Part shown: piece by piece, positions 33,459 through 41,637 of the stretch
Layout of the letters: each line of letters starts with the position of its first letter
Position numbering within the stretch: position 1 is the stretch's first letter
NCBI GenBank assembly: GCA_017960525.1
Contig: JAGCZA010000022.1
Location: forward strand, 1 to 61,756
Direction of reading: 5' to 3'
From: Prevotella sp.
GTDB taxonomy: Bacteria; Bacteroidota; Bacteroidia; Bacteroidales; Bacteroidaceae
DNA: 61,756 bases
Notes under the pieces: model-generated
What the model was told of the DNA's origin: nothing
The model's input: the letters and a program-made list of their open reading frames with translations, nothing else
The model's database searches: none
Made by a program: the position numbers and the translations under genes

Positions 33459-34937
33459 ATGAAACGACTACTGACCTTTCTTTTCGTAATGATGGCCCTG
33501 GGTGCTATCCAAGCAGCTAACGGTATTTACAACGTGCGGGACTTCGGGGCTAAGGGCGACGGGCGCACACTCGACACGCCGGCCATCAATGCGGCCATCG
33601 AGGCGGCTTCCAAGGATGGGGGCGGACAGGTGCTACTGCCCGCAGGCACGTACCTCAGCGGCAGCATCCGACTGAAGTCGGACATCGACCTGCATATCGC
33701 GGCTGGGGCAAAGATTCTGGCGGCCAACCCCAAGAAAGTAAAGACACCCGACGGCACGCCTGTCTACGACGAGAGCGAGTCGTTTGGCGGATTCCCCGAA
33801 TACCAGGACGGCGGCCACACCTATTTCCACAATTCGCTCATCTGGGCCGAGGGGCAGGTGAACGTCTCCATCACAGGCCACGGCATAATTGACGGCGAAG
33901 GGCTCACAAAAAAGGACACCGAAAAGGCCGGACAAGTGCAGGGAGGCTCGATAGGCACAGGCGACAAAGCCATCGCCCTGAAGTTGTGCCGCCGTGTCAC
34001 CCTGCGCGACATCACCATCTTCCGAGGCGGACATTTCGGCATCATCATGACCGGCTGCGACCTGGCTACTGTCGACAACGTCACCATCGACACCAACCGC
34101 GACGGCTTCGACATTGACTGCTGCAAGTATATGACTATCAGCAACTGCCGCATCAACACGCCAAGCGACGACGCCCTGGTGCTCAAGTCGAGTTACGCCC
34201 TGAAGCGGCCCGTGCTATGCGAGCATATCGCCATCACCAACTGCAACATCACAGGCTTCAAGTGCGGCACGCTGCTCGACGGCACCTACGTGCCAGAGCC
34301 GGTAGGATGGGTGTGCGGGCGCTTCAAGTTGGGCACAGAGTCGAATGGCGGCTACCGCAACATCTCGCTCACCAACTGCACCTTCATGTACAGCAGCGGC
34401 CTGGCTTTCGAGGAAGTGGACCAGGGGCGCATGGAGAACATCGTCGTGAGCAACATCACGATGAGCCACGTCCACCACTACCCCATCTACATCACCACCG
34501 GCTGCCGCAACCGAGGACCGAAGGAAGTGACACGCCCCTCGTCGGCACGCGACATACAAATCAGCAACATCGTGGCCGACGACTGTGACTCGCTCTGCTC
34601 CATCATCGTCACGGGACTGCCCGAAGAACCCATCCGTAATGTGTGGCTCTCTGACATCCGCCTGCAGTTCAAGGGAGGCGGCACTAAGGAACTTGTCAAC
34701 AAATCGTATCGCGAGCAGGGCAAGAACTACCCCGAGCCGAAGTTTGCCGGCTGGACGCCAGCCTACGGACTCTACGCCCGACACGTGGACGGCCTGCATG
34801 TGAACAACGTCACCTTCCGCTATGAAAGGCCCGACTACCGCCCCGCCGTGGTGCTCGATGACGTGAAAAATGTCACTCTCGACGACATCGATGCCCAACT
34901 GGAAGATGGCATCGACAAAGTGGTCACTTTCCATTGA
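33459..34937 (+). CDS. GH28 polygalacturonase-like glycoside hydrolase
   Basis: The 492-residue secreted enzyme has a signal peptide (RLLTFLFVMMALGAIQAANG), the family opening YNVRDFGAKGDGRTLDTPAI, and then a right-handed parallel beta-helix. Candidate catalytic stretches are NRDGFDIDCC (in place of NTDG) and SDDALVLKSS (Asp pair). RFKLGTES corresponds to the RIK region. GH28 enzymes hydrolyse galacturonan or rhamnogalacturonan in pectin. The ATG at 33459 begins the signal peptide, 29 bases after the endonuclease stop; the upstream in-frame ATG at 33381 lies inside the endonuclease gene. Confidence 0.88.
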   Translation: MKRLLTFLFVMMALGAIQAANGIYNVRDFGAKGDGRTLDTPAINAAIEAASKDGGGQVLLPAGTYLSGSIRLKSDIDLHIAAGAKILAANPKKVKTPDGTPVYDESESFGGFPEYQDGGHTYFHNSLIWAEGQVNVSITGHGIIDGEGLTKKDTEKAGQVQGGSIGTGDKAIALKLCRRVTLRDITIFRGGHFGIIMTGCDLATVDNVTIDTNRDGFDIDCCKYMTISNCRINTPSDDALVLKSSYALKRPVLCEHIAITNCNITGFKCGTLLDGTYVPEPVGWVCGRFKLGTESNGGYRNISLTNCTFMYSSGLAFEEVDQGRMENIVVSNITMSHVHHYPIYITTGCRNRGPKEVTRPSSARDIQISNIVADDCDSLCSIIVTGLPEEPIRNVWLSDIRLQFKGGGTKELVNKSYREQGKNYPEPKFAGWTPAYGLYARHVDGLHVNNVTFRYERPDYRPAVVLDDVKNVTLDDIDAQLEDGIDKVVTFH

Positions 34938-35014
34938 TTTTGTTCCTTTATCGGACACCACCCCCATACTGTGCGCCTGCACATTGATTTTTATCAAAAA
35001 AAGTTCACAAAAAG

Positions 35015-35046
35015 TTTGGTGGGTATAAATATTTTACCTACCTTTG
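35015..35046 (+). promoter_or_regulatory. Consensus promoter of the candidate small RNA
   Basis: TTTG at 35015-35018 (TTTGGTGGG) and TACCTTTG at 35039-35046 are separated by exactly 20 bases, one of the best promoters in the window. No ORF follows it. Confidence 0.8.
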
Positions 35047-35049
35047 CAC

Positions 35050-35142
35050 CGTTATCCTGAAAACAATCTTTTTACCTTAAAAGAACTAATACCTATTGAA
35101 GATAAAGCGACCGGCTGTGAAGCCCGTCGCTTTTCGGTTTTT
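35050..35142 (+). ncRNA. Candidate free-standing small RNA (~90 nt)
   Basis: A strong promoter leads into ~90 bases without any ATG. They end in a terminator hairpin (AAAGCGAC at 35104-35111 pairing with GTCGCTTT at 35126-35133, inner GGC/GCC) and TTTTCGGTTTTT. The RNA lies between the convergent GH28 and DUF4421 genes, so it is not a leader for either. The unpaired 5' part (about 50 nt, containing CTTTTTACCTTAAAAG) could base-pair with targets. I do not recognise an Rfam family. Confidence 0.6.
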
Positions 35143-35161
35143 CTGGGAAATAATTATAAAC

Positions 35162-36148
35162 TTATAGCCGCAATCCGAAGAAGGTTCGGATGCGCCATTT
35201 GGTGTTATACACTGTAAAGTCGTCCTTGTCGCCGATATTAGTAAAGTTGTAAACCATCGTCAGGCCAAGGAACTTATTGCCCCACTGGCGCACTACCGCC
35301 CCCCGGCCTGTGATGATGCACTCAGGGAAACGATAACGCATGGACACGCGGTCATCGCCAAAAGTCATAGAAGTATGGCTATAGACGATGAACGTGGGCA
35401 GGGCAGAGAGGTGCAGCAGCCAGCCCCGTCCGGGCACGTAGTTGTAGCCATAGCCCGCCCCTATCCCAATATTCGTCATCTTCAACTGCAGCCCCTGTTC
35501 CCAGTCAAGGGTAGCTCGCTGCCCCATGCCCGAAGCGGCCAAAAGGAAACTGCCGGCAGAGCGGCGCTGGATGTAGCTCTGCGAGAAAGCTGCGGGATAG
35601 GAGAACCGGCGGCAGTTGAATGCGTAGTAGGCATTCAGGTTCAGTGTCTGCACATGCAGCATACCATCAGGCAATTCGATACGCTCCATACCCTCCTGGT
35701 CGTACCATCCCTTGAAATTCTTGGCATCATGATAGATGACATCGAAGCCAAAGTTGCGACGGTAACAATTGAAGTTTAGCTCGTAGTCGTTGTACTTACC
35801 CATCAGTTTGGCCGGGTTAAGTGCCAAACTGAGCGAGAAACCTTGATAGCCGACACCTAAACTGAACGTAGCCTTACTGTTGGCTTCCATCTCAGTCACA
35901 AAGTGCTGTCCATTATCGATGCCTTCAGACTCAATAAGTGCCCCCGACACGTTCAACCGCGCCATAGCAGTCCACCTTGTTGGCGGTCGCACGATGTAGG
36001 CCGTGTCGTAATTGATCTTACGGTAATTCGTGGTCAGCATACTGTCTAAACGCTGGAAAAGGTTCTGCGCTGACAATGACTGACCCCCGCCCCACATCAA
36101 TGCAGGAACCATCATTGCAAAAAGTCTCCTCAACACCAGTAATCTCAT
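35162..36148 (-). CDS. DUF4421 outer membrane protein
   Basis: The 328-residue protein has a signal peptide (LFAMMVPALMWGGGQSLSAQ) and alternating beta strands to a terminal aromatic-containing strand (RIRTFFGLRL). It fits the DUF4421 family of Bacteroidetes outer-membrane proteins, whose function is unknown. The ATG at 36148 is preferred over a GTG at 36163 that overlaps the antiporter gene. It is the last gene of a three-gene minus-strand run, 4 bases after the antiporter stop. Confidence 0.8.
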   Translation of the reverse strand: MRLLVLRRLFAMMVPALMWGGGQSLSAQNLFQRLDSMLTTNYRKINYDTAYIVRPPTRWTAMARLNVSGALIESEGIDNGQHFVTEMEANSKATFSLGVGYQGFSLSLALNPAKLMGKYNDYELNFNCYRRNFGFDVIYHDAKNFKGWYDQEGMERIELPDGMLHVQTLNLNAYYAFNCRRFSYPAAFSQSYIQRRSAGSFLLAASGMGQRATLDWEQGLQLKMTNIGIGAGYGYNYVPGRGWLLHLSALPTFIVYSHTSMTFGDDRVSMRYRFPECIITGRGAVVRQWGNKFLGLTMVYNFTNIGDKDDFTVYNTKWRIRTFFGLRL

Positions 36149-36152
36149 CTTA

Positions 36153-37871
36153 TCACTTATCACTATTCAAATTATCGGTAAAGGTCTTGGTCATTATATC
36201 ACTCTTCTTCTCAAGCCGTGGCGAGTAGAAGATATAGAGCGCAACAGCTATGACGGCGAAAATGCCATACATGCCAAGCTTGGGCAAAGTATTACCAATA
36301 ATATAGGCAATGAAGGCGGCACCGATGGCAAGGCGCAGCAGCCCAAATGCCGTGAGTTTGATGCGTTCAGCACGCCCCCCTTCATACCAGAGTCTGTTGA
36401 CGTTGTCACTGTTGCCGCCTTGACGCATCAGAGACCAGAGGAAGGGGCCGCAGACAGATAGTGTGACAAAGGCGGTGACAACACCTGACCAGGGGTCGGG
36501 CAGCAAATCGTAAATCAGAGGCACGCCGTAATAGTACATAGTTGCGATAATAGCCACACAGAGCACACTGTTAATCAACAAGATGAAAACATACTTTTTG
36601 AATTCAGCACGCCAGAGCTGGCGCATCTCATTGGCGTCAGAATCTTCCGCTCCATCCGAGGCGTTGTGTTCCAGCCATGCTATCCACTTGGCCGGCAGCA
36701 CACGTGCCACCACGTTGTAGGCAGGCACAGCCAGACGAATCATATAAGGCGTGGTAAACGTCGTGAAGACGGAGACGGCAACGACAATGGGGTAAAGATA
36801 ATTGCTGGTAACACCAAGCGAGGTGCCAAGGGTGGCCAGGATGAAAGCGAACTCACCAATCTGAGTCAGCGAGAAAGAGCACTGCATAGCTGTCTTCAGC
36901 GACTGGCCGGAAAGCAGGAAGCCGCAGGTGCTCAGCACGGTCTGACCCAGCATAATGGCCGCAATGATGCAGAGGATGGGCACGATATACTGGATGATAA
37001 GCGACACATCGACCATCATACCGACCGACACGAAGAAAATGGCGCCAAAGAGATTCTTGACGGGGGCGACCAGGTGTTCTATCTGCTTGGCCTCGACGGT
37101 CTCAGCCAGAATGCTGCCCATAACAAAGGCACCGAAGGCAGCCGAGAAACCTACTGCTGAGGCAAACACCACCATACCGAAGCAAAGGGCAAGTGCCGTG
37201 ATGAGCAGCGTCTCTTCGTTCATCAGCGGCTTTGCCTTCTTTAGGAAGAGCGGGATGAGGTAGATGCCTACGGTGAACCAGAGGATGAGGAAAAAGCCTA
37301 ATTGAAGGATGGAGATGAGCATCTGCGTGCCCTCAAACTCCTTGCTGACCGCCAGCGTGGAGAGCATCACCATAAGGACGATGGCGAGAATGTCTTCGAT
37401 GATGAGCACACTAAGCACGAGACCGGCAAAACGCTCCTGCCGCAGGCCCATGTCGTCGAAAGCCTTGAAAATGATGGTGGTCGATGACATAGCGAGCATA
37501 CCGCCTAAATAGATGCAGTCCATATCGCTCCAGCCGAAAAGTGAGCCAGTCAGCGAGCCAACGTACATCATACTAAGGATGATGGCGATGGCGGCAACGA
37601 TGGGGGTCGCTCCCATCTTCAGAATTTTCTTGAATGAGAATTCCAAACCAAGGGCGAAGAGCAGAAATACAACGCCGATGTCGCTCCACAGATGGATGCC
37701 TTCCATATCCGTGACACTGGGCATATAGGGCATATTAGGCGAGGCGAGGAATCCCGCCACGATGTAACCCAGGACAATTGGCTGTTTAAGGCTCTTAAAA
37801 AGGAGCGTCATAAAACCTGCGCAGATGAGAATCAGCGCAAGATCGGCCATAAGGGGTTCAAGTTGTGACAT
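36153..37871 (-). CDS. Kef-type cation:proton antiporter (CPA2)
   Basis: The 572-residue protein has about 12 N-terminal transmembrane helices (ADLALILICAGFMTLLF onward). The CPA2 pattern is visible in LGLEFSFKKILKMG and FSAAFGAFVMGSILAET. An additional C-terminal hydrophobic region (~400-545, several helices) follows instead of the cytosolic RCK/TrkA domain of KefB/KefC. It probably exchanges K+ or Na+ for protons. It is transcribed after the small ORF at 38153. Confidence 0.9.
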   Translation of the reverse strand: MSQLEPLMADLALILICAGFMTLLFKSLKQPIVLGYIVAGFLASPNMPYMPSVTDMEGIHLWSDIGVVFLLFALGLEFSFKKILKMGATPIVAAIAIILSMMYVGSLTGSLFGWSDMDCIYLGGMLAMSSTTIIFKAFDDMGLRQERFAGLVLSVLIIEDILAIVLMVMLSTLAVSKEFEGTQMLISILQLGFFLILWFTVGIYLIPLFLKKAKPLMNEETLLITALALCFGMVVFASAVGFSAAFGAFVMGSILAETVEAKQIEHLVAPVKNLFGAIFFVSVGMMVDVSLIIQYIVPILCIIAAIMLGQTVLSTCGFLLSGQSLKTAMQCSFSLTQIGEFAFILATLGTSLGVTSNYLYPIVVAVSVFTTFTTPYMIRLAVPAYNVVARVLPAKWIAWLEHNASDGAEDSDANEMRQLWRAEFKKYVFILLINSVLCVAIIATMYYYGVPLIYDLLPDPWSGVVTAFVTLSVCGPFLWSLMRQGGNSDNVNRLWYEGGRAERIKLTAFGLLRLAIGAAFIAYIIGNTLPKLGMYGIFAVIAVALYIFYSPRLEKKSDIMTKTFTDNLNSDK

Positions 37872-37904
37872 TACAAATTAATCTTTATGAATTGGCATTA
37901 TGAA

Positions 37905-38153
37905 TTACTTCGAGCCGCCGCCCAGCGCAATATCAAGCGCCATAACGGCCTGGGCACCGCTGTACATATTCGAAGCCTCGTTGAGCTGGACATTGAGGAG
38001 CGACTCCTGGGCGGTGGTCAACTGTAAACTCACCTGAGGGCTAATCAGCACGTCGGTACGTCCCTTCATCTTGGCACTGTACTTCACAGGCACGATGATG
38101 TCCTGTTTCTTGACTGTCAGGGTATTGAACGAACTTTTCTTCTCTACTGGCAT
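37905..38153 (-). CDS. Small orphan protein, unknown
   Basis: The 82-residue ORF starts at ATG 38153; the GTG at 38177 is possible but less likely. It is predicted soluble (VEKKSSFNTLTVKKQDIIVP ... NMYSGAQAVMALDIALGGG). I do not recognise a family. It could be a real small gene leading the antiporter operon (33-base gap) or the remnant of a longer one. Confidence 0.45.
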   Translation of the reverse strand: MPVEKKSSFNTLTVKKQDIIVPVKYSAKMKGRTDVLISPQVSLQLTTAQESLLNVQLNEASNMYSGAQAVMALDIALGGGSK

Positions 38154-38288
38154 ATTCACATCACAAGAACCTGACACAGCTCGTCATAAACCCCCGACCC
38201 GCATGTTGCATCGTAGTCGGCCTTTGGCCTCAAAATGATTAAAAAATCCAGCAGAACCTTTATTTACGAAAGAATGAATCTCCATGAA

Positions 38289-40694
38289 TCAGAAGTCAAG
38301 GCGATAGAATATATTGGGGAATGAGAGGCCGCCATCGTCGATGCGCACATCGAGAGTACTCAAATCGAAACGCTGGAACTGAGGAACCTTATTACCCAAT
38401 ACGTTCAAACCCTCAAAGGCGATGGTGTGGCTCACCTTGCGCTTGTTAATCTTGTAGCTCACGGTCAGGTCGACGATGCCTGTAGGATCGAAACGCTTTG
38501 TGAATACCTCACTATCCTTATAGATAGGACTATCGTCGATGATGCCTGCAGCAACGTTGGCACGCATCTGGTCTACGTCGACAGGTGAATAGCGCAGACC
38601 GCCCTGAATGCTGTACTTGGCACTAACGTTGAGCACGTTCTTGCCTATCATCCACTCCTTACCACCCAAGATCTTGAACATGAAACAGCGGTCGTAAAGC
38701 TGATTGTGCCACACCTTGTCTTGTCCGCGATACTCTGCCTTATAGAGCGAGAAGTTAACCTGTCCGAAGAAACCACGTGTCATATAATGCTCCAAGGTGA
38801 CATCTCCACCATAGTTACGGGTGTTGCCCTTGCCAACCAGTGGCTCGTCGGTATAGTTGTAATAGCGGTTGGTAACGCAATAGGTGCTGCCATTAATGCC
38901 TACTGGGGTGTTGAAGCCATACTCGTAGTAGGCATTCAGGCGCAGGGTGAGATTGCTGTTAAACTTATGTATATAGGTGGCATGCAGGTGGTGAGCCTTG
39001 CTCAATCCGAGGTCCTTGTTAGGCGTATTGCCTGCAGTGTCGCGATAGAAGTAGGTGTCGAGTTTCTCTATCATGGAGTGCAGACCGTAGCCAATAGAAA
39101 AACTGTTACTCTCGTTTGGATCCCACTTCATGCTTACGCGTGGCTCAACAGAGAAGTCTTTTGATAGCAGGAAGTAGTTGCCTGCAACGCCCAGCGACAG
39201 GCTGAACTTATCGCTCAGAGTCAGCAGGTTCTGCCAGAACACGTTAGCCAGACCAGTATTATCCTTCATCCTCGAGTACTCTGTCATCGGGTTCACCGTG
39301 TCATAGAGTCGGTCGTGCGATCTATAGTAGAGATTGAAGAAACGGTGCGAGTATTCGCCACCGAACTGCATAAGCCACTTGGAGGTTACCTGCTTGGACA
39401 GCTCAGTGTTAAACACCAGACGGTCTTCGTTCATCTGCTGCTGGCTGAAGGCGTACTTCTTATCCTTTGGATTAGCAGCATCCTCATAAGCCAGTGGTGT
39501 CTTGATAACGCCGTTATCGTGAGCAAATCCATAGTAGAACATATCGCTCTTCAGATGCTGCGTATTGTAGGCCACAGTAGTACGCCAGGTCCATTTGTTG
39601 CCAAAATGCATTTTATGCGATGCACCTGCCAAAATCTGCGTCAGTCTACTTTCATTATCTGAGGCATCGTAAACCGAATGAACATCTTCCAGCTTTAAGG
39701 GGTCATCATGGTTAGTATCGAAGAGACCCACTCCAAAAATAGAGAACGTGCCTGCACGCTTGGTAGGGAAGTTCAGCTTGACTGAGAAGTCCTGGAAGCC
39801 CATGTGTGAACCCTCCGTGTCTACCAGACCCAGCTTATCTACAAGCGATGTGAAACCGTAGCGGTAGTTGATGATGTAGCTGCTGTTGTTCTTGCGCGAG
39901 ATAGGACCCTCGAGTGTCAACTCCTCCGATACAGTACCAATCTGCAGGATATTCTCGTGCTTGGAGTTATTACCCGAGCGCATCTTTACGTCGAACACCC
40001 CGCTCAGGGCATTGTTGTAGTTGGCGTTAAAGGTAGAGGTAAAGAAGTCGCTATTGCCAATGACGTTCGAGTTCAAACCGCTCACCAGTCCGTAACCAGC
40101 ATTCCACATGTCGTTATAGTGGTTTGGTGTAAATACCTCAACACCTTCGATACGGTACTGCATGCGCTCTGGTGCATTTCCGTGGATTGACAGTCCGCTT
40201 CCGCCGCCATCACCGGACACACCTGCAAATGACATTACCAATCGGGCAGGGTCGTTGTAGCCACCTGCAAATCGGCTGGCCTCCTCCATCGAAAGCATTA
40301 CGCCACCAGTCAGTACAACGGGGTTGACGGTTGCCTCCTTGTTCACACGGGGTTTTATTACCACCTCCTTCAGTTCGGTGCTATTTTCACGCAGGGCGAT
40401 GTCAATCACCACCTCTTTGGCACCCGAAATCATAATTTCTTTCATCACACTCGACTCGTAGCCAATGTAGTTAGCTTCGACGGTGTAGCGTCCACCCTTA
40501 CTGATGTTAATAAGAAAGTTACCGTCGATGTCAGACACAGCAGTCGCATTTTCCAACTCAGCTATTTTCACCGTTGCTCCAATCAATGGCTCTCCAGTAA
40601 TAGCGTCCTTCACAGTTCCACGCAGGGTCTCTGCCTGTATGTTCACACCGCATAAGACAAGGATGGCGGCGAGCATCCAATTCATAATCTTCAT
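38289..40694 (-). CDS. TonB-dependent outer membrane receptor
   Basis: The 801-residue receptor has a signal peptide (MNWMLAAILVLCGVNIQA) and then a carboxypeptidase-regulatory-like Ig domain (LRGTVKDAITGEPLIGATVK, ~22-105). A plug-like region (GGYNDPARLVMSFAGVSGDG and IHGNAPERMQYRIEGVEVF) and a 22-strand barrel ending FPNIFYRLDF follow. No SusD partner lies alongside, so it is a stand-alone TonB receptor or related OMP rather than a Sus pair. The substrate is unknown. It follows a membrane protein gene on the same strand. Confidence 0.88.
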   Translation of the reverse strand: MKIMNWMLAAILVLCGVNIQAETLRGTVKDAITGEPLIGATVKIAELENATAVSDIDGNFLINISKGGRYTVEANYIGYESSVMKEIMISGAKEVVIDIALRENSTELKEVVIKPRVNKEATVNPVVLTGGVMLSMEEASRFAGGYNDPARLVMSFAGVSGDGGGSGLSIHGNAPERMQYRIEGVEVFTPNHYNDMWNAGYGLVSGLNSNVIGNSDFFTSTFNANYNNALSGVFDVKMRSGNNSKHENILQIGTVSEELTLEGPISRKNNSSYIINYRYGFTSLVDKLGLVDTEGSHMGFQDFSVKLNFPTKRAGTFSIFGVGLFDTNHDDPLKLEDVHSVYDASDNESRLTQILAGASHKMHFGNKWTWRTTVAYNTQHLKSDMFYYGFAHDNGVIKTPLAYEDAANPKDKKYAFSQQQMNEDRLVFNTELSKQVTSKWLMQFGGEYSHRFFNLYYRSHDRLYDTVNPMTEYSRMKDNTGLANVFWQNLLTLSDKFSLSLGVAGNYFLLSKDFSVEPRVSMKWDPNESNSFSIGYGLHSMIEKLDTYFYRDTAGNTPNKDLGLSKAHHLHATYIHKFNSNLTLRLNAYYEYGFNTPVGINGSTYCVTNRYYNYTDEPLVGKGNTRNYGGDVTLEHYMTRGFFGQVNFSLYKAEYRGQDKVWHNQLYDRCFMFKILGGKEWMIGKNVLNVSAKYSIQGGLRYSPVDVDQMRANVAAGIIDDSPIYKDSEVFTKRFDPTGIVDLTVSYKINKRKVSHTIAFEGLNVLGNKVPQFQRFDLSTLDVRIDDGGLSFPNIFYRLDF

Positions 40695-40751
40695 AATTGT
40701 TTGTGGTTTTATTAATGAATTATTATTTTACTGTTGTGCTTTGTTGGTACA

Positions 40752-41318
40752 TTAAACATTGTTGTCGTTTTCCGTCACAAAGCAGGCCACGAGGCTGTAA
40801 GTGATGGTGGGCCGGATCCAGATTTCCGTCAGCAAGTAGTTGGTGTACTCGCTGAAGGGTTCTAAGCAGATGTCCAAGTTGTAGAGTGCGGCAATGAGAA
40901 TGTCGATGATGAAAATCATCCACAGGTTGCGTTTGGTGTAGCTCTTCCAGTTCTTGCGGGCATAGAAGAACGTGAGCATGCAGAGCAGCAGCACCGAGAG
41001 TGTGAGACAGGCCAGATGCAAAGCATAATAGGACAAGGGCGGCGCGAAAAGGATGTCGCGCAGCAGCACCGTCACGCCCACCGAGACTGAGCACCAGTAG
41101 TTGAACTGCTGGGTGGTGATGCGGGGCGAGTTGAAAAAGTACATCCAGATCATCGTCAGGCATGCAATGTAGAACAGATTGAGCAAAAGTTCGGGCCACG
41201 CTTCGTGCAGTCCGAAATGAGAAACGCCATAGAGCATAATGCCCACCGAGAGCATTGCAGCCACGAAAGCGATGACAATGTCGGCAATTTTAGCTTTTTT
41301 ATTGAATCTTTTCTGCAT
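40752..41318 (-). CDS. Polytopic membrane protein, unknown
   Basis: The 188-residue protein has about six transmembrane helices (ADIVIAFVAAMLSVGIMLYG, LLNLFYIACLTMIWMYFF and others). I do not recognise a named family. It is encoded 57 bases upstream of the TonB receptor in the same direction and has its own -7 element at 41366-41359, so the two are probably cotranscribed. Confidence 0.75.
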   Translation of the reverse strand: MQKRFNKKAKIADIVIAFVAAMLSVGIMLYGVSHFGLHEAWPELLLNLFYIACLTMIWMYFFNSPRITTQQFNYWCSVSVGVTVLLRDILFAPPLSYYALHLACLTLSVLLLCMLTFFYARKNWKSYTKRNLWMIFIIDILIAALYNLDICLEPFSEYTNYLLTEIWIRPTITYSLVACFVTENDNNV

Positions 41319-41358
41319 AATGCTTTTTCAGCCGTATTAGGGGTATGGTTTAACTCTA

Positions 41359-41366
41359 CAAAGGTA
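41359..41366 (-). promoter_or_regulatory. -7 promoter element of the membrane-protein/TonB-receptor pair
   Basis: The minus-strand sequence TACCTTTG lies about 41 bases upstream of the ATG at 41318. Confidence 0.6.
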
Positions 41367-41413
41367 CGCAAAAACCCGCATTTCTCCGCGCCCAAAATGT
41401 CCACCCCGAAAGA

Positions 41414-41501
41414 TTTTGCAAATTTTGAAACATAATTTGATTATTTTAAGAGTTGCCGGCTGGTTTTTGCACATTTTGAAATATAAATTGTATATTTTGA
41501 A
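41414..41501 (+). repeat. Pair of AT-rich ~37-bp direct repeats
   Basis: The segments at 41414-41450 and 41465-41501 share the framework TTTTGCAnATTTTGAAAnAT, then AAnTTG and ATTTT, about 80 percent identical and 51 bp apart. They lie 48-135 bp upstream of the leftward promoter, where activator or repressor sites would be expected. Confidence 0.6.
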
Positions 41502-41637
41502 AAACTTCCCTACCCTCTCTCGTCGCTGTTTCATCTCGTTTGAGAGAATAAGAGAATCCACCGAGCCCATCTTTCGATGTCTCGGCGGATATGATGAATA
41601 CACATTTTGGGAACGAAGTCATTAGCGAAATGACAGG

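Larger units (their letters stand above)
41319..41637. other. Spacer upstream of the membrane-protein gene
   Basis: This 319-bp gap holds a leftward -7 element (minus strand TACCTTTG at 41366-41359) and a pair of ~37-bp imperfect direct repeats at 41414-41450 and 41465-41501. No convincing gene is present; a minus-strand ORF here is probably spurious. Confidence 0.5.

Noticed and set aside
41337-41603. 88-codon minus-strand ORF in the AT-rich spacer
   Set aside because: It spans the promoter of the downstream gene and the direct repeats; composition and sequence look non-coding.
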